Counted from the first letter of the stretch, positions 43,791 to 52,708 are shown. The stretch is 64,000 nucleotides of DNA from Knoellia sp031844405 (GCA_031844405.1 JAUZVC010000001.1:1116001-1180000); one strand, 5' to 3'. Made by a program: numbers and translations. The notes: generated by a model not told the origin, from the letters alone.

Positions 43791-44384
43791 ATGATGGGCG
43801 TCGTGAGCACCCGGCCGACGACCTCGCTGCGCGAGCGCATCATCGAGGCCGCCTGCGATCTCACCGTCGAGGGCGGGTGGTCCGGCGTGACGATGGGGCG
43901 CCTGGCCGAGCGCGCCGGCGTGAGCCGGCAGACCGTCTACACCGAGGTCGGTGGCAAGACCGACCTCGCCGAGTCGCTCGTCCTCTGGGAGCTCGGGCAC
44001 TTCCTCGAGGCCGTCAACGCCGGCTTCGACGCCCACCCGGACGACCTCGTCGCCGCCGCGCGCGACGCGGTCGAGCGAGTCCTCGAGCGTGCGGCTGACA
44101 ACCCGCTGCTGCGTGCTGCACTCGCTGCCGGGCAAGGTGCCGACACCGGGCTGCTCCCGCTGCTCACGACCGACTCCGCCTCGCTCTCCGGCGCCGCGGC
44201 GGTCGTCCTCGAGCTGCGGCTGGGGGACTACGACCACGGCATCGACCCACGGCGCCTCAGTGGCCTCGTCGACACGATCGTCCGCCTCGTCGTCAGCCAC
44301 GTCATCCGGCCGGCGGGCACGCCCGCGGAGTCGGCCGAGCTCGTCGCCTGGGTCGTCGGCCGCGTGCTCGAACGGCAGCGCTGA
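43791..44384 (+). CDS. TetR-family regulator, probable alkB repressor
   Basis: 197 residues if ATG 43791 is the start; ATG 43794, GTG 43803 or a GTG in the upstream tandem repeat are possible. The HTH is LRERIIEAACDLTVEGGWSG then MGRLAERAGVSRQTVYTEVG, a normal TetR helix pair with VYTE. The C-terminal domain is all-helical and lacks known ligand motifs. It follows alkB by 55 bases on the same strand. In Dietzia and other actinobacteria TetR genes beside alkB repress it and respond to fatty acids; the same role is inferred here, with the 29-bp palindrome as operator. Confidence 0.85.
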   Translation: MMGVVSTRPTTSLRERIIEAACDLTVEGGWSGVTMGRLAERAGVSRQTVYTEVGGKTDLAESLVLWELGHFLEAVNAGFDAHPDDLVAAARDAVERVLERAADNPLLRAALAAGQGADTGLLPLLTTDSASLSGAAAVVLELRLGDYDHGIDPRRLSGLVDTIVRLVVSHVIRPAGTPAESAELVAWVVGRVLERQR

Positions 44385-44484
44385 GCACACCGTCCGCGCG
44401 GGTCCCATGCTCTGGATGGGCCGGCACACGGGACCGAGAGGAACGCCACAGGCAGGAGTCGTAGGCGCCCGCGGGGCCGTTCCC

Positions 44485-44490
44485 TACCCT
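44485..44490 (+). promoter_or_regulatory. -10 box for leaderless fadH-like transcript
   Basis: TACCCT ends six bases before GTG 44497. No ribosome site is present between them. Confidence 0.55.
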
Positions 44491-44496
44491 CGAGTA

Positions 44497-46539
44497 GTGA
44501 ACGCCTTCCCGCACCTCCTCGAGCCGCTCCAGCTCGGTCATCTCACCCTGCCCAACCGGGTCGTCATGGGGTCGATGCACACCGGGCTCGAGGACCGCGC
44601 GCGCGACTTCCCCAAGCTCGCGGCCTTCTTCGCCGAGCGGGCGCGCGGAGGAGCGGCGCTCATCGTCACCGGCGGGTTCGCTCCCAACATGGAGGGCACG
44701 CTGATGCCGCTCGCGTCCAAGCTGACGACTCGTCGTGAGGCCCGGCGCCACCGCGTCATCACCGACGCCGTCCACGCCGAGGGTGGCCGGGTCGCCCTCC
44801 AGCTGCTCCACGCCGGCCGCTACGCCTACACCCCGTGGTGCGTCGCCCCGTCGGCGATCAAGAGCCCCATCTCGAAGTTCACGCCCCGGGCGCTGTCGGG
44901 GCGAGGCGTGGAGCGCACCATCGCCGCCTTCGTCCGCTCGGCTCGGCTCGCCCGCGAGGCCGGCTACGACGGCGTCGAGGTCATGGGGTCCGAGGGCTAC
45001 CTCATCAACCAGTTCCTCGCGCCGCGGACCAACCACCGCACCGACGAGTGGGGCGGCACCCCGACGAAGCGCCGCCGGTTCGCCGTCGAGGTCGTGCGGC
45101 GCATCCGCGAGGAGGTCGGGGAGGACTTCCTCGTCATCTACCGGATCTCCGCGGTCGACCTCGTGCCCGACGGCCAGACGTGGGACGAGGTGGCCGCGCT
45201 CGCCCGCGAGGTCGAGGCGGCCGGCGCCTCGGTGCTCAACCTCGGCATCGGCTGGCACGAGGCCCGCGTCCCGACGATCGTCACCTCCGTGCCCCGCGCC
45301 GCCTTCGCCTCGTATGCCGGCCGCCTCAAGGCCGAGACATCGCTGCCGGTCATCGCGACGAACCGGATCAACATGCCGGAGGTGGCCGAGGGCATCCTCG
45401 GCGCGGGCGACGCCGACCTCGTGTCGCTGGCCCGGCCCTTCCTCGCCGACCCGGAGTGGGTGCGCAAGGCCGCCGAGTCACGGGTCGACGAGATCAACAC
45501 CTGCATCGCGTGCAACCAGGCGTGTCTCGACCACACGTTCAGGAAGCAGCGGGCGACCTGCCTGCTCAACCCGCGCGCGGTCTACGAGACCGAGCTCGTG
45601 CTAGGGCCGACGCGGTCGGCCCGACGGGTGGCGGTCGTGGGGGCAGGGCCGGCCGGGCTGGCGTGCGCCACGGCGCTGGCCGAGCGCGGGCACTCGGTCG
45701 ACCTCTTCGAGGCGCGGGACGACATCGGCGGACAGTTCGCCATCGCCCAACGCATCCCGGGCAAGGAGGAGTTCTCCGAGTCGATCCGCTACTTCCGTCG
45801 CCGGCTCGAGGTGACCGGCGTCCGGCTCCACCTCGGTCGAGTGGTGACGGCTGCCGAGCTGCGTGACGGCGGGTTCGACGAGGTCGTCGTCGCCACCGGC
45901 GTGGAGCCGCGGGTGCCGTCGATCCCCGGCGTCGAGCACCCGTCGGTGATGACCTATGCCGAGCTCGTCCGGGGCGAGCGCGAGCCCGGGGCCCGGGTCG
46001 CGGTCATCGGTGCGGGCGGCATCGGCGTGGACGTCTCGGAGTTCCTCACGGCGCAGCCCTCGGCGACGCTCGACCTCGACCTGTGGCGCGCCGAGTGGGG
46101 CGTCGGCGACCCGGCCGAGTCGCCCGGCGGGCTCACGAAGCTGCGCGTCGAGATGCCGAAGCACGAGGTCGTCCTGCTCCAGCGCAAGGCGTCCGGCATC
46201 GGCAAGGGCCTGGGCAAGACGACCGGGTGGGTGCATCGGGCGTCGCTCAGGGCCAAGGGCGTCGAGCAGGTCACGGGCGTGTCCTACGACCTCATCGACG
46301 ACGACGGGCTGCACGTGTCGTTCGCGCCAGAGGGCGGGGGCGACGGGCCGCGCACCACGCGGGTCATCCCCGTCGACAGCGTCGTCCTCTGCGCCGGGCA
46401 GGAGTCGGTCCGCACCCTCGCCGACGATCTCGTCGGGTCCGGGCTGCCGGTCCACGTCATCGGTGGGGCCGACGTCGCCGCCGAGCTCGACGCCAAGCGC
46501 GCCATCCGCCAGGGAACCGAGCTCGCCGCTCGCATCTGA
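44497..46539 (+). CDS. FMN/FAD/4Fe-4S enoate reductase, 2,4-dienoyl-CoA reductase-like (FadH)
   Basis: 680 residues from leaderless GTG 44497. Residues 1-330 are an old-yellow-enzyme TIM barrel (LTLPNRVVMGSMHTGLED; LLHAGRYAYTPW; RTNHRTDEWGGT). CIACNQACLDHTF and RATCLL (~336-356) hold four cysteines for a 4Fe-4S cluster. The rest has two dinucleotide motifs, VVGAGPAGLACATALAERG and VIGAGGIGVDVSEFL, for FAD and NADPH. This is the layout of FadH, which reduces 2,4-dienoyl-CoA during unsaturated fatty acid beta-oxidation. Next to alkB it may serve alkane-derived fatty acids; a dedicated role is not shown. Confidence 0.9.
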   Translation: MNAFPHLLEPLQLGHLTLPNRVVMGSMHTGLEDRARDFPKLAAFFAERARGGAALIVTGGFAPNMEGTLMPLASKLTTRREARRHRVITDAVHAEGGRVALQLLHAGRYAYTPWCVAPSAIKSPISKFTPRALSGRGVERTIAAFVRSARLAREAGYDGVEVMGSEGYLINQFLAPRTNHRTDEWGGTPTKRRRFAVEVVRRIREEVGEDFLVIYRISAVDLVPDGQTWDEVAALAREVEAAGASVLNLGIGWHEARVPTIVTSVPRAAFASYAGRLKAETSLPVIATNRINMPEVAEGILGAGDADLVSLARPFLADPEWVRKAAESRVDEINTCIACNQACLDHTFRKQRATCLLNPRAVYETELVLGPTRSARRVAVVGAGPAGLACATALAERGHSVDLFEARDDIGGQFAIAQRIPGKEEFSESIRYFRRRLEVTGVRLHLGRVVTAAELRDGGFDEVVVATGVEPRVPSIPGVEHPSVMTYAELVRGEREPGARVAVIGAGGIGVDVSEFLTAQPSATLDLDLWRAEWGVGDPAESPGGLTKLRVEMPKHEVVLLQRKASGIGKGLGKTTGWVHRASLRAKGVEQVTGVSYDLIDDDGLHVSFAPEGGGDGPRTTRVIPVDSVVLCAGQESVRTLADDLVGSGLPVHVIGGADVAAELDAKRAIRQGTELAARI

Positions 46540-46602
46540 CGCGAAGAACTGGGTCGACCGCGGCGGGGCGAAGTCAAGACCAGGGCTGGCACGCTGACAC
46601 CC

Positions 46603-46884
46603 ATGACCGGATGGTGGTGGGTCGTCGTCGTCCTCGTGGTGCTCGGCGTCGTGCTGCTCGCCGTCGGCTTCGTGCAGATGCGCGGTGCCCGTCCGGCGCC
46701 CGGCGTCAGGGGCGGGTTCGGGGGACCGGCGGGGAGCTCCGACATCGGTGGCCACCCGGGGTTCGAGGCCCCGGGTCCCACGGACCACTGGAAGGTCGGG
46801 GCGCCCCTGCGCATCGCCGGCGTCGCAGCCCTGACCATGGCCGCGGTCCTCGGTGTCGCGCTCACGATCGCCAGGGCCGTCTGA
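46603..46884 (+). CDS. Small two-helix membrane protein
   Basis: 93 residues from ATG 46603. One hydrophobic helix at the N-terminus (WWWVVVVLVVLGVVLLAVGF) and one at the C-terminus (ALTMAAVLGVALTIARAV) flank a Gly/Pro-rich middle of ~45 residues. No family is recognised. It may be leaderless: CACGCT, a weak -10, ends seven bases before the ATG. It is convergent with the GNAT gene across a hairpin. Confidence 0.7.
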   Translation: MTGWWWVVVVLVVLGVVLLAVGFVQMRGARPAPGVRGGFGGPAGSSDIGGHPGFEAPGPTDHWKVGAPLRIAGVAALTMAAVLGVALTIARAV

Positions 46885-46926
46885 CCCGGACGACGCCCGG
46901 CCGTCACCACGCGTGGCGGCCATTGC

Positions 46927-46972
46927 AAGGTCCCACACATCGCGGTGCCCATATCGCGAACCGTGGGACCTT
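46927..46972. terminator. Long-loop hairpin between convergent genes
   Basis: AAGGTCCCAC (46927-46936) pairs perfectly with GTGGGACCTT (46963-46972), loop 26 bases. Placed between two convergent stops, it can serve both directions; TTCTC follows on the + strand. Confidence 0.55.
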
Positions 46973-46976
46973 CTCG

Positions 46977-47585
46977 TCAGGCGCCAGCCCGCACCCAGTC
47001 GGAGTCGAGAACGGCCATGAAGTGGACGTCGACCCACTCGCCGTCGAAAAGCAGTGCCTCGCGCCCGGTCCCCTCGTGGACGAACCCGACCTTCTCGTAG
47101 ACGTGCCGCGCCCGCGGGTTGAAGTCGTAGACCTCGAGCGTGATGCGATGCAGCCCGAGCACCCGGAACCCGTGGTCGACGACGAGCCGTGTCGCCTCGG
47201 TCCCCAGCCCTCGCCCGCGACCGGCTGAACCGATGAGAGTGCGGAACCAGCACGCCCGGTTGCCCTCGTCCCAGCCGGCGAGGACGACCTCGCCGACGAC
47301 GTCGCCGCTCGCGTTGTCGACGACGGCGAGCACGAGCCGGTCGTCGGCGACCGCCCACTCGCCATAGATCTCGCGCATCCGTTCGATCGGCATCGTGGGC
47401 GGTTCGGCGGCCTCGGCACTCGAGTGGACCGAGCCGGTGAGCCGGGCGACCTCGGGGTCCTCGCGGATGATCCGGTCGATCGCGTCGGCGTCCTCGGCCC
47501 GGATCGGTCGCAGCGTCACGAGCTCGCCCACGAGCGTCGGTTTCGCCGAGAAGCCCTCGGTGGAGTCAGCGGTCACGGACGGCAC
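46977..47585 (-). CDS. GNAT-family N-acetyltransferase (RimJ/RimL-like)
   Basis: 202 residues from a GTG at 47585-47583. The fold is that of Acetyltransf_3: VTLRPIRAEDADAIDR at the start, GSAGRGRGLGTEATRLVVD is the acetyl-CoA loop (R/Q-x-x-G-x-G/A), and HRITLEVYDFNPRARHVYEK is the conserved strand-helix. ARHVYEKVGFVHEGTGRE ends the domain. RimJ/L-like members acetylate N-termini, amines or small molecules; the substrate is unknown. It is a stand-alone gene facing the small membrane protein gene. Confidence 0.88.
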   Translation of the reverse strand: MPSVTADSTEGFSAKPTLVGELVTLRPIRAEDADAIDRIIREDPEVARLTGSVHSSAEAAEPPTMPIERMREIYGEWAVADDRLVLAVVDNASGDVVGEVVLAGWDEGNRACWFRTLIGSAGRGRGLGTEATRLVVDHGFRVLGLHRITLEVYDFNPRARHVYEKVGFVHEGTGREALLFDGEWVDVHFMAVLDSDWVRAGA

Positions 47586-47901
47586 TGTGCCACGCGAGGG
47601 GCGTCACGGCATACGGGATCGTCACCGGTTGCACGAGAAGGACGACGTGTGCCTTCGGTCGGCATGTCGCCTTGGCCTGTTTCACGGAAGGGCCGGTGTC
47701 GTCGGCACACCCTCTGTACCGTGGAACGAGGTCGAGTGTGGCGAGATCGTCGACGCTATGGCGCGCGACCGGTTGCCACTCCTGTTGCCCCGCTGCACCT
47801 GGCCGGGTGATGCGGAGGCGCACCATGTCGAATGAGTTCCGTCGCGGTTCGACAGCAGGCCGGCCGTTGCCGAGCCACCTGCCTGACGCAGTGAGCGCGC
47901 G
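47586..47901. other. 316-base intergenic region between divergent GNAT and GT4 genes
   Basis: It holds the promoters of both neighbours by position, and one GGCATAC motif (47608). Open frames across it have third positions poor in G/C, unlike real genes here. I see no convincing -10/-35 pair, hairpin or RNA gene. Confidence 0.5.
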
Positions 47902-49101
47902 ATGAGAGTCCTGCTCTCGTCCTACCAGTGCATGCCGAACCAGGGCAGCGAGCTCGGAAACGGGTGGCACTGGGCACGGGCCCTGACCGACCATGGGCAC
48001 GAGGTCACGGTCCTCACCCAGCCGAGCCACATCATCGACGCAGCCGCACCGGATGACATCCGCTTCCTCCACGCCGCCGTGCCACCGTCACCCCTCGACC
48101 GTGCGGCTGGCCTGACCGGTCCCGGCGAGCACTACCGTCACTACCTCCGCTGGCAGGACGCAGCACTCGCCTTCGTCCTGGCCGGGAAGGAGAGCTACGA
48201 CGTGACCCACCACGTCTCGTGGGGGTCACTCCACCTGGGTAGCCAGCTCTGGAGGGCTCCCGCGCCGCTGGTCTTCGGCCCGATCGGCGGTGGGCAGACG
48301 GCGCCGAGTGCGTATCGGCACTACTTCGGGCGGTGGTGGCCGCTCGAGTGGGCACGCACCACGGTCACGCGATCCCTCATGTCGCTCAACTCTCGCAGCC
48401 GCAAGACGGTGCGCGGAGCCTCGGTGACCCTCGTGACCAACTCCGCGACCGCGGAGGCTGCACGTCAGCTCGGGGCGACGGACGTTCGGCCGTTCCTCGC
48501 AGAGGGTCTCCCGGCCTCGTGGGTCGTCCCCCCACGCCAGGTGCCGGACGGGTTGCCCGTCGTGCTGTGGGTGGGGCGCATGATGCCGCGCAAGGCTCCA
48601 CTGCTGGCGTTGGAGTCGTTCGCGAGGCTGCGGGCGACGATGCCCGCCCGGTTCGTCATGGCCGGCGACGGACCACTCCTCGACCGGGTCCGTGGCGACG
48701 TCGAGCGCCTCGGCCTCCACATGGACGTCGAACTGCTCGGACGAGTGCCGTGGACCGAGATCACCGAGCTGTACGACTCGTCGTCGGTGTTCCTCTTCAC
48801 GTCCCTGCGTGACTCGTCCGGTTCCCAGTTCCTCGAGGCGCTCGGACGAGGGCTGCCCGCGGTGGCCCTGGACCTCCATGGCGTCGGTGACCTCGACGTC
48901 GGCCCCGCCGCGGTGAAGGTTCCTCTGCCCGCCCAGCCGGACGAGCTGCCGACCCGCGTCGGGGACGCGCTGCGCGACATCCTGACCGACGGCTCCTGGC
49001 CCGAACGCAGCGCAGCAGGGGTGAGCTGGGCCTCGGCCCACACCTGGCCCGCCAAGGCGGCAGCCGTCACCGAGATCTACGACGACGTCCTCGCGGTGTG
49101 A
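47902..49101 (+). CDS. Glycosyltransferase family 4
   Basis: 399 residues from ATG 47902. The N-terminal SSYQCMPNQGSELGNGWHWA is a well-known opening for a GT4 subgroup with a PNQGSE loop. The donor domain has LWVGRMMPRKAPLLALESF and FTSLRDSSGSQFLEALGRG, a variant of the EX7E region with the first Glu replaced (Asp-Ser-Ser-Gly). No signal peptide is seen. No other glycan gene is near; it stands alone between a GNAT and msrA, more than 25 kb from the glycan locus. Its acceptor is unknown. Confidence 0.88.
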   Translation: MRVLLSSYQCMPNQGSELGNGWHWARALTDHGHEVTVLTQPSHIIDAAAPDDIRFLHAAVPPSPLDRAAGLTGPGEHYRHYLRWQDAALAFVLAGKESYDVTHHVSWGSLHLGSQLWRAPAPLVFGPIGGGQTAPSAYRHYFGRWWPLEWARTTVTRSLMSLNSRSRKTVRGASVTLVTNSATAEAARQLGATDVRPFLAEGLPASWVVPPRQVPDGLPVVLWVGRMMPRKAPLLALESFARLRATMPARFVMAGDGPLLDRVRGDVERLGLHMDVELLGRVPWTEITELYDSSSVFLFTSLRDSSGSQFLEALGRGLPAVALDLHGVGDLDVGPAAVKVPLPAQPDELPTRVGDALRDILTDGSWPERSAAGVSWASAHTWPAKAAAVTEIYDDVLAV

Positions 49102-49131
49102 GGACCTCGAGGCCGTCCCGCGGCGGAAGCG

Positions 49132-49824
49132 TCAGACGGGCGGGGCGATGTCGGTCTGGGCGGGCAGGTTGGCGACACCGATCGGGCAGGTGAGCCCGTT
49201 GGGGCCGTGGTTGCAGTAGCCGTTGGGGTTCTTGTGGAGGTACTGCTGGTGGTAGTCCTCGGCGTACCAGAACGTCCCGGCGTCCTCGGCGGAGGCGAGC
49301 TGGGTCGTGATGTCGCCGGCGCCGACCTTGGTGAGCTCGCCCTGGAAGGCTTCGCGGGTCGCCTTCGCGGCAGCCTCCTGCTCCGGCGTGGTCCAGAAGA
49401 TCGCGGACCGGTATGCCGTGCCGATGTCGTTGCCCTGCCGGTTCGCCGTCGTGGGGTCGTGGTTCTCCCAGAACGCCTTGAGGAGCAGCTCGGGCGAGGT
49501 CTGCGACGGGTCGTAGGCGACGAGGACCGACTCGGCGTGGCCGGTGCGGCCGGTGCAGGTCTCCTCGTAGGTCGGGTTCTTCGTGAAGCCGCCCATGTAG
49601 CCCGCGGCCGTCGTCACGACGCCGGGGAGCTGCCAGAAGATGCGCTCGGCGCCCCAGAAGCAGCCCATCGCGACGTAGAGCACCTCGGTGCCGTCAGGCC
49701 ACGGACCCTCGAGCGGCGTGCCGAGCACCTCGTGGGTGGTCGGCACCGTGAAGGGGCGGGTGTCGCGTCCGGGCAGGGCCTCGGCGGCGGTGGGCATCGT
49801 GGTCTTGGCGCGCGAGCCGAACAT
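49132..49824 (-). CDS. msrA: Peptide methionine sulfoxide reductase MsrA
   Basis: 230 residues from ATG 49824-49822, with GAGGAG upstream. VLYVAMGCFWGAERIFW holds the catalytic cysteine in GCFWG. GRTGHAESVLVAYDP and ENHDPTTANRQGNDIGTAYR are the family blocks, and YHQQYLHKNPNGYCNHGPNG carries the resolving cysteine region. It reduces S-methionine sulfoxide with thioredoxin. An N-terminal extension of ~45 residues before the core is usual in actinobacteria. Upstream in-frame codons would add a stretch without conservation, so the internal ATG is preferred. Confidence 0.95.
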   Translation of the reverse strand: MFGSRAKTTMPTAAEALPGRDTRPFTVPTTHEVLGTPLEGPWPDGTEVLYVAMGCFWGAERIFWQLPGVVTTAAGYMGGFTKNPTYEETCTGRTGHAESVLVAYDPSQTSPELLLKAFWENHDPTTANRQGNDIGTAYRSAIFWTTPEQEAAAKATREAFQGELTKVGAGDITTQLASAEDAGTFWYAEDYHQQYLHKNPNGYCNHGPNGLTCPIGVANLPAQTDIAPPV

Positions 49825-49918
49825 GGGTGCACTCCTCGAGGGGGTGGGGAGGGGTTCGTGGGTTTCAACGTGCTCGGAGCGGCATTGTTCCCGGCGACGC
49901 ACGGCCGACGACGACGCG

Positions 49919-49947
49919 GGCCCGTCCTCGCGAGGAGGACGGGCCCG
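49919..49947 (-). terminator. Terminator hairpin after the GlsB-like gene
   Basis: GGGCCCGTCCTC (49919-49930) and GAGGACGGGCCC (49936-49947) pair perfectly over 12 bp with a 5-base loop, 17 bases past the minus-strand stop at 49965. No T-tract. Confidence 0.7.
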
Positions 49948-49964
49948 TCGGCGTGGTTCGCGGG

Positions 49965-50240
49965 TCAGACGCGCGAACGCCCACCCGTGAGGGCCTTGAC
50001 GCCGAAGAGCAGGAGGCAGGCTCCGGCGATCGCCGTGATGAACGTGAGGATGATGCCGGCGCCGTCGGTGTCGACACCCAGCAGGCTGAGCAGCAGGCCA
50101 CCGAGGAAGGCACCCACGATCCCGACGATGATGTTGAGCAGGATGCCCTGCTGTGCGTCGGTCTTCATGATCTTGCTGGCGATCCAGCCGGCCAGTCCGC
50201 CGATGATGATCCAGCCGATGATTCCCAGGGTTCCGGGCAT
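49965..50240 (-). CDS. GlsB/YeaQ/YmgE-family stress-associated membrane protein
   Basis: 91 residues from ATG 50240-50238 with GGAGGT eight bases upstream. Three hydrophobic helices with glycine zippers: IIGWIIIGGLAGWIASKIMK, LLNIIVGIVGAFLGGLLLSL and ILTFITAIAGACLLLFGV. This is the transglycosylase-associated (PF04226) family, which has no known enzyme activity and is often stress-induced. The length is typical. It stands alone with its own terminator. Confidence 0.92.
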   Translation of the reverse strand: MPGTLGIIGWIIIGGLAGWIASKIMKTDAQQGILLNIIVGIVGAFLGGLLLSLLGVDTDGAGIILTFITAIAGACLLLFGVKALTGGRSRV

Positions 50241-50420
50241 GTGCGTACCTCCATGTTGGTGCCCCGCGAGTTTCGCAGGGCGGTTCACCCTACGTGCCCT
50301 GGCCTGCGGTTTTGCTCCTCGGGGTCGGGGCATCGACATTCGTCACCGGAACGTGTCGTGGGCCGTGGGGCGCGGTTAATGGGTGGCCGCAGGCGCGCTG
50401 GGCCGAGGACGATGGGCGCC

Positions 50421-51443
50421 ATGTCAGCCCGGATCGTCCCCGTCACGACGCTCGATCCCGCGCCCGCGGCGGCATCTCTCGCGCAGCGGTGGAACGACGT
50501 CTTCGTCGCCTCGACGGTCGCCACGATGGGGGACGACCACGACGCGTGGTCGCTCGCGTCGCGCCGGGCCCGGGAGGAGTCGACGAGCTGGGAGCACCGC
50601 TACCTCGCCGCGGTCGAGGAGGGCGCCGACGGGCCCGACGGAGCCCGGACGGTCGTCGCCGCGGCAGAGATCGTCCTCCCGCGGCGCGACAACCTCACGC
50701 TCGCCCTCGTCGACCTCGCCGTGCACCCGGACCACCGCCGACGTGGCACCGGGACGCTCGTCCTCGGCCACCTCATCCGGCTGGCGCAGGAGGCGGGACG
50801 GACCACGCTCGTCGCCGAGACGGCATACCCGAGCGGGGGGAACGACCCGGGCGAGCCGTTCCTGCACGCCCATGGGTTCGAGGTGGGGCAGACGATGCAC
50901 CGCAACGACCTCGACGTCCGCTCGCACCCGCCCCGTGAGGTCCCGCCGATCGACGGCTACGCCATCGAGACCTCCACCGACGACACCCGCGACGAGTGGC
51001 TCGAGGACCGCGCCCACCTCTCGAGGCGGATGAGCACCGACGCCCCAGTGGGCGACCTCGACCTCGCGGAGGAGGACTGGGACGCCGACCGGGTGCGCGA
51101 GCAGCGGGACGCGACGCGACGGAGCGGCCGGCGGGCGGTCGAGTCGGTGGCGCGCCAACTCGGGACCGGGCGGCTCGTCGGCTTCACCCAGCTGCAGGTG
51201 CCGGTGGCCGAGCCGGTGCTCGCCTACCAGCAGGACACCCTCGTCCTGCGCGAGCACCGTGGGCACGGGCTCGGGCAAGCGCTCAAGAGCGCGAACCTGC
51301 GGGCTGCTCGCGAGGTCTTCCCCGGGCTCGTCACCGTGCGGACGTGGAACGCGCAGGAGAACGGCCCGATGATCGCGGTCAACGAGGCTCTCGGCTACCG
51401 CACGACGGCCATCCAGCGCGAGTGGCAGCGACGGCTCGGCTGA
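50421..51443 (+). CDS. Double-domain GNAT acetyltransferase
   Basis: 340 residues from ATG 50421 (ATG 50412 is an alternative); GACGAT seven bases upstream could be a -10 for a leaderless transcript. Two GNAT folds lie in tandem. The first has LALVDLAVHPDHRRRGTGTL with the acetyl-CoA loop RRRGTG. The second has LVLREHRGHGLGQALKSANL with RGHGLG, and ends VTVRTWNAQENGPMIAVNEA. The arrangement resembles mycothiol synthase-like and Eis-unrelated double GNATs; the MshD active-site details cannot be confirmed by eye. Substrate unknown. Confidence 0.85.
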   Translation: MSARIVPVTTLDPAPAAASLAQRWNDVFVASTVATMGDDHDAWSLASRRAREESTSWEHRYLAAVEEGADGPDGARTVVAAAEIVLPRRDNLTLALVDLAVHPDHRRRGTGTLVLGHLIRLAQEAGRTTLVAETAYPSGGNDPGEPFLHAHGFEVGQTMHRNDLDVRSHPPREVPPIDGYAIETSTDDTRDEWLEDRAHLSRRMSTDAPVGDLDLAEEDWDADRVREQRDATRRSGRRAVESVARQLGTGRLVGFTQLQVPVAEPVLAYQQDTLVLREHRGHGLGQALKSANLRAAREVFPGLVTVRTWNAQENGPMIAVNEALGYRTTAIQREWQRRLG

Positions 51444-51487
51444 AGCGGCCGGGACCGGCGGCCGACGACGGTCGGGAGCCCCCGGCA

Positions 51488-51493
51488 TACGCT
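51488..51493 (+). promoter_or_regulatory. -10 box for leaderless metB transcript
   Basis: TACGCT ends six bases before ATG 51500; it overlaps a GGCATAC motif at 51484. No ribosome site. Confidence 0.55.
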
Positions 51494-51499
51494 GTCCGC

Positions 51500-52699
51500 A
51501 TGTCCGACTCGAGCAGCGACCAGACCCTCGGCTTCTCCACCCGCGCCCTGCACGCCGGGCAGGACCCGGACCCGACGACGGGTGCGGTCGTCACCCCGAT
51601 CTACCAGACATCGACCTACAAGCAGGACGGCATCGGCGGCTTCCGCAACGGCTACGAGTACAGCCGCAGCGCCAACCCGACCCGCACCGCGCTCGAGACC
51701 GGGTTCGCCGCCCTCGAGGGTGGTGAGCGCGGGTTCGCGTTCGCCTCGGGCCTCGCCGCCGAGGACACCGTCCTGCGTGCGCTGCTCAGCCCCGGCGACC
51801 ACGTCGTCGTGCCCTCGGACGCCTACGGCGGCACCTACCGCCTCTTCAACAAGGTCCTCAGGCACTGGGGCGTCGAGCACTCGATCGCCGCGATCGCCGA
51901 CAACGACGCCGTGCGCGCCGCGATCCAGCCGGGGAAGACCCGCGTCGTCTGGGTCGAGACGCCGACCAACCCGATGCTCGGGATCGCCGACATCGCGGCC
52001 CTCGCCGAGATCACGCACGAGGCCGGCGCGCTGCTCGTCGTCGACAACACCTTCGCCTCGCCCTACCTCCAGCAGCCGCTCGCGCTCGGCGCCGACATCG
52101 TCCTGCACTCGACGACGAAGTACTGCGGCGGTCACTCCGACGTCGTCGGCGGCGCGGTCGTCGTGGCTCACGGCGTGACGGTCCCGTGGTTCGACGACGA
52201 GCCGGCGAGCGACCGGGTCGCCTTCCACCAGAACTCGATGGGCGCTGTCGCGGGTCCGTTCGACTCGTGGGTCGTCCAGCGCGGTCTCAAGACCCTCGCG
52301 ATCCGCATGGAGCGCCACTGCGACAACGCCGAGAAGATCGTCGAGTTCCTCCAGGGGCACGACGGCGTCACGGCGGTGCACTACCCGGGCCTGCCCGACC
52401 ACCCCGGCCACGAGGTCGCGTCGCGGCAGATGAAGCGGTTCGGCGGCATGGTCGCCTTCCGGGTCAAGGGCGGCGAGGACGTGGCGGTCAAGGTGTGCGC
52501 CGAGACGCAGATCTGGACCCTGGGGGAGTCGCTCGGCGGCGTCGAGTCGCTCATCGAGCACCCGGGCCGGATGACGCACGCGTCGGTCGCCGGCACCGAG
52601 CTCGAGGTCCCCTCCGACCTCATCCGTCTGTCCGTCGGCATCGAGGACGTCGAGGACCTCATCGCCGACCTCGAGCAGGCCCTCGACCGGCTGACCTGA
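51500..52699 (+). CDS. metB: Cystathionine gamma-synthase/lyase (MetB-type)
   Basis: 399 residues. It is a Cys/Met-metabolism PLP enzyme: YSRSANPTRTALETGFAALE (phosphate-binding Tyr-Arg), FASGLAAEDTVLRALLSPGD, and ADIVLHSTTKYCGGHSDVVG with the PLP lysine in TTKY. VESLIEHPGRMTHASV is the C-terminal active-site segment. MetB joins O-acetyl- or O-succinylhomoserine with cysteine to cystathionine; lyase activity is common in actinobacterial members, and with cbs in the window reverse transsulfuration is equally likely. The actinobacterial orthologue is Rv1079. Confidence 0.92.
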   Translation: MSDSSSDQTLGFSTRALHAGQDPDPTTGAVVTPIYQTSTYKQDGIGGFRNGYEYSRSANPTRTALETGFAALEGGERGFAFASGLAAEDTVLRALLSPGDHVVVPSDAYGGTYRLFNKVLRHWGVEHSIAAIADNDAVRAAIQPGKTRVVWVETPTNPMLGIADIAALAEITHEAGALLVVDNTFASPYLQQPLALGADIVLHSTTKYCGGHSDVVGGAVVVAHGVTVPWFDDEPASDRVAFHQNSMGAVAGPFDSWVVQRGLKTLAIRMERHCDNAEKIVEFLQGHDGVTAVHYPGLPDHPGHEVASRQMKRFGGMVAFRVKGGEDVAVKVCAETQIWTLGESLGGVESLIEHPGRMTHASVAGTELEVPSDLIRLSVGIEDVEDLIADLEQALDRLT

Positions 52700-52708
52700 G
52701 CGCCGGAC

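Noticed and set aside
47672..47905. 77-codon frame ending in an ATGA overlap with the GT4 at 47902
   Set aside because: Needs a TTG start without ribosome site, has poor third-position GC and no family resemblance.
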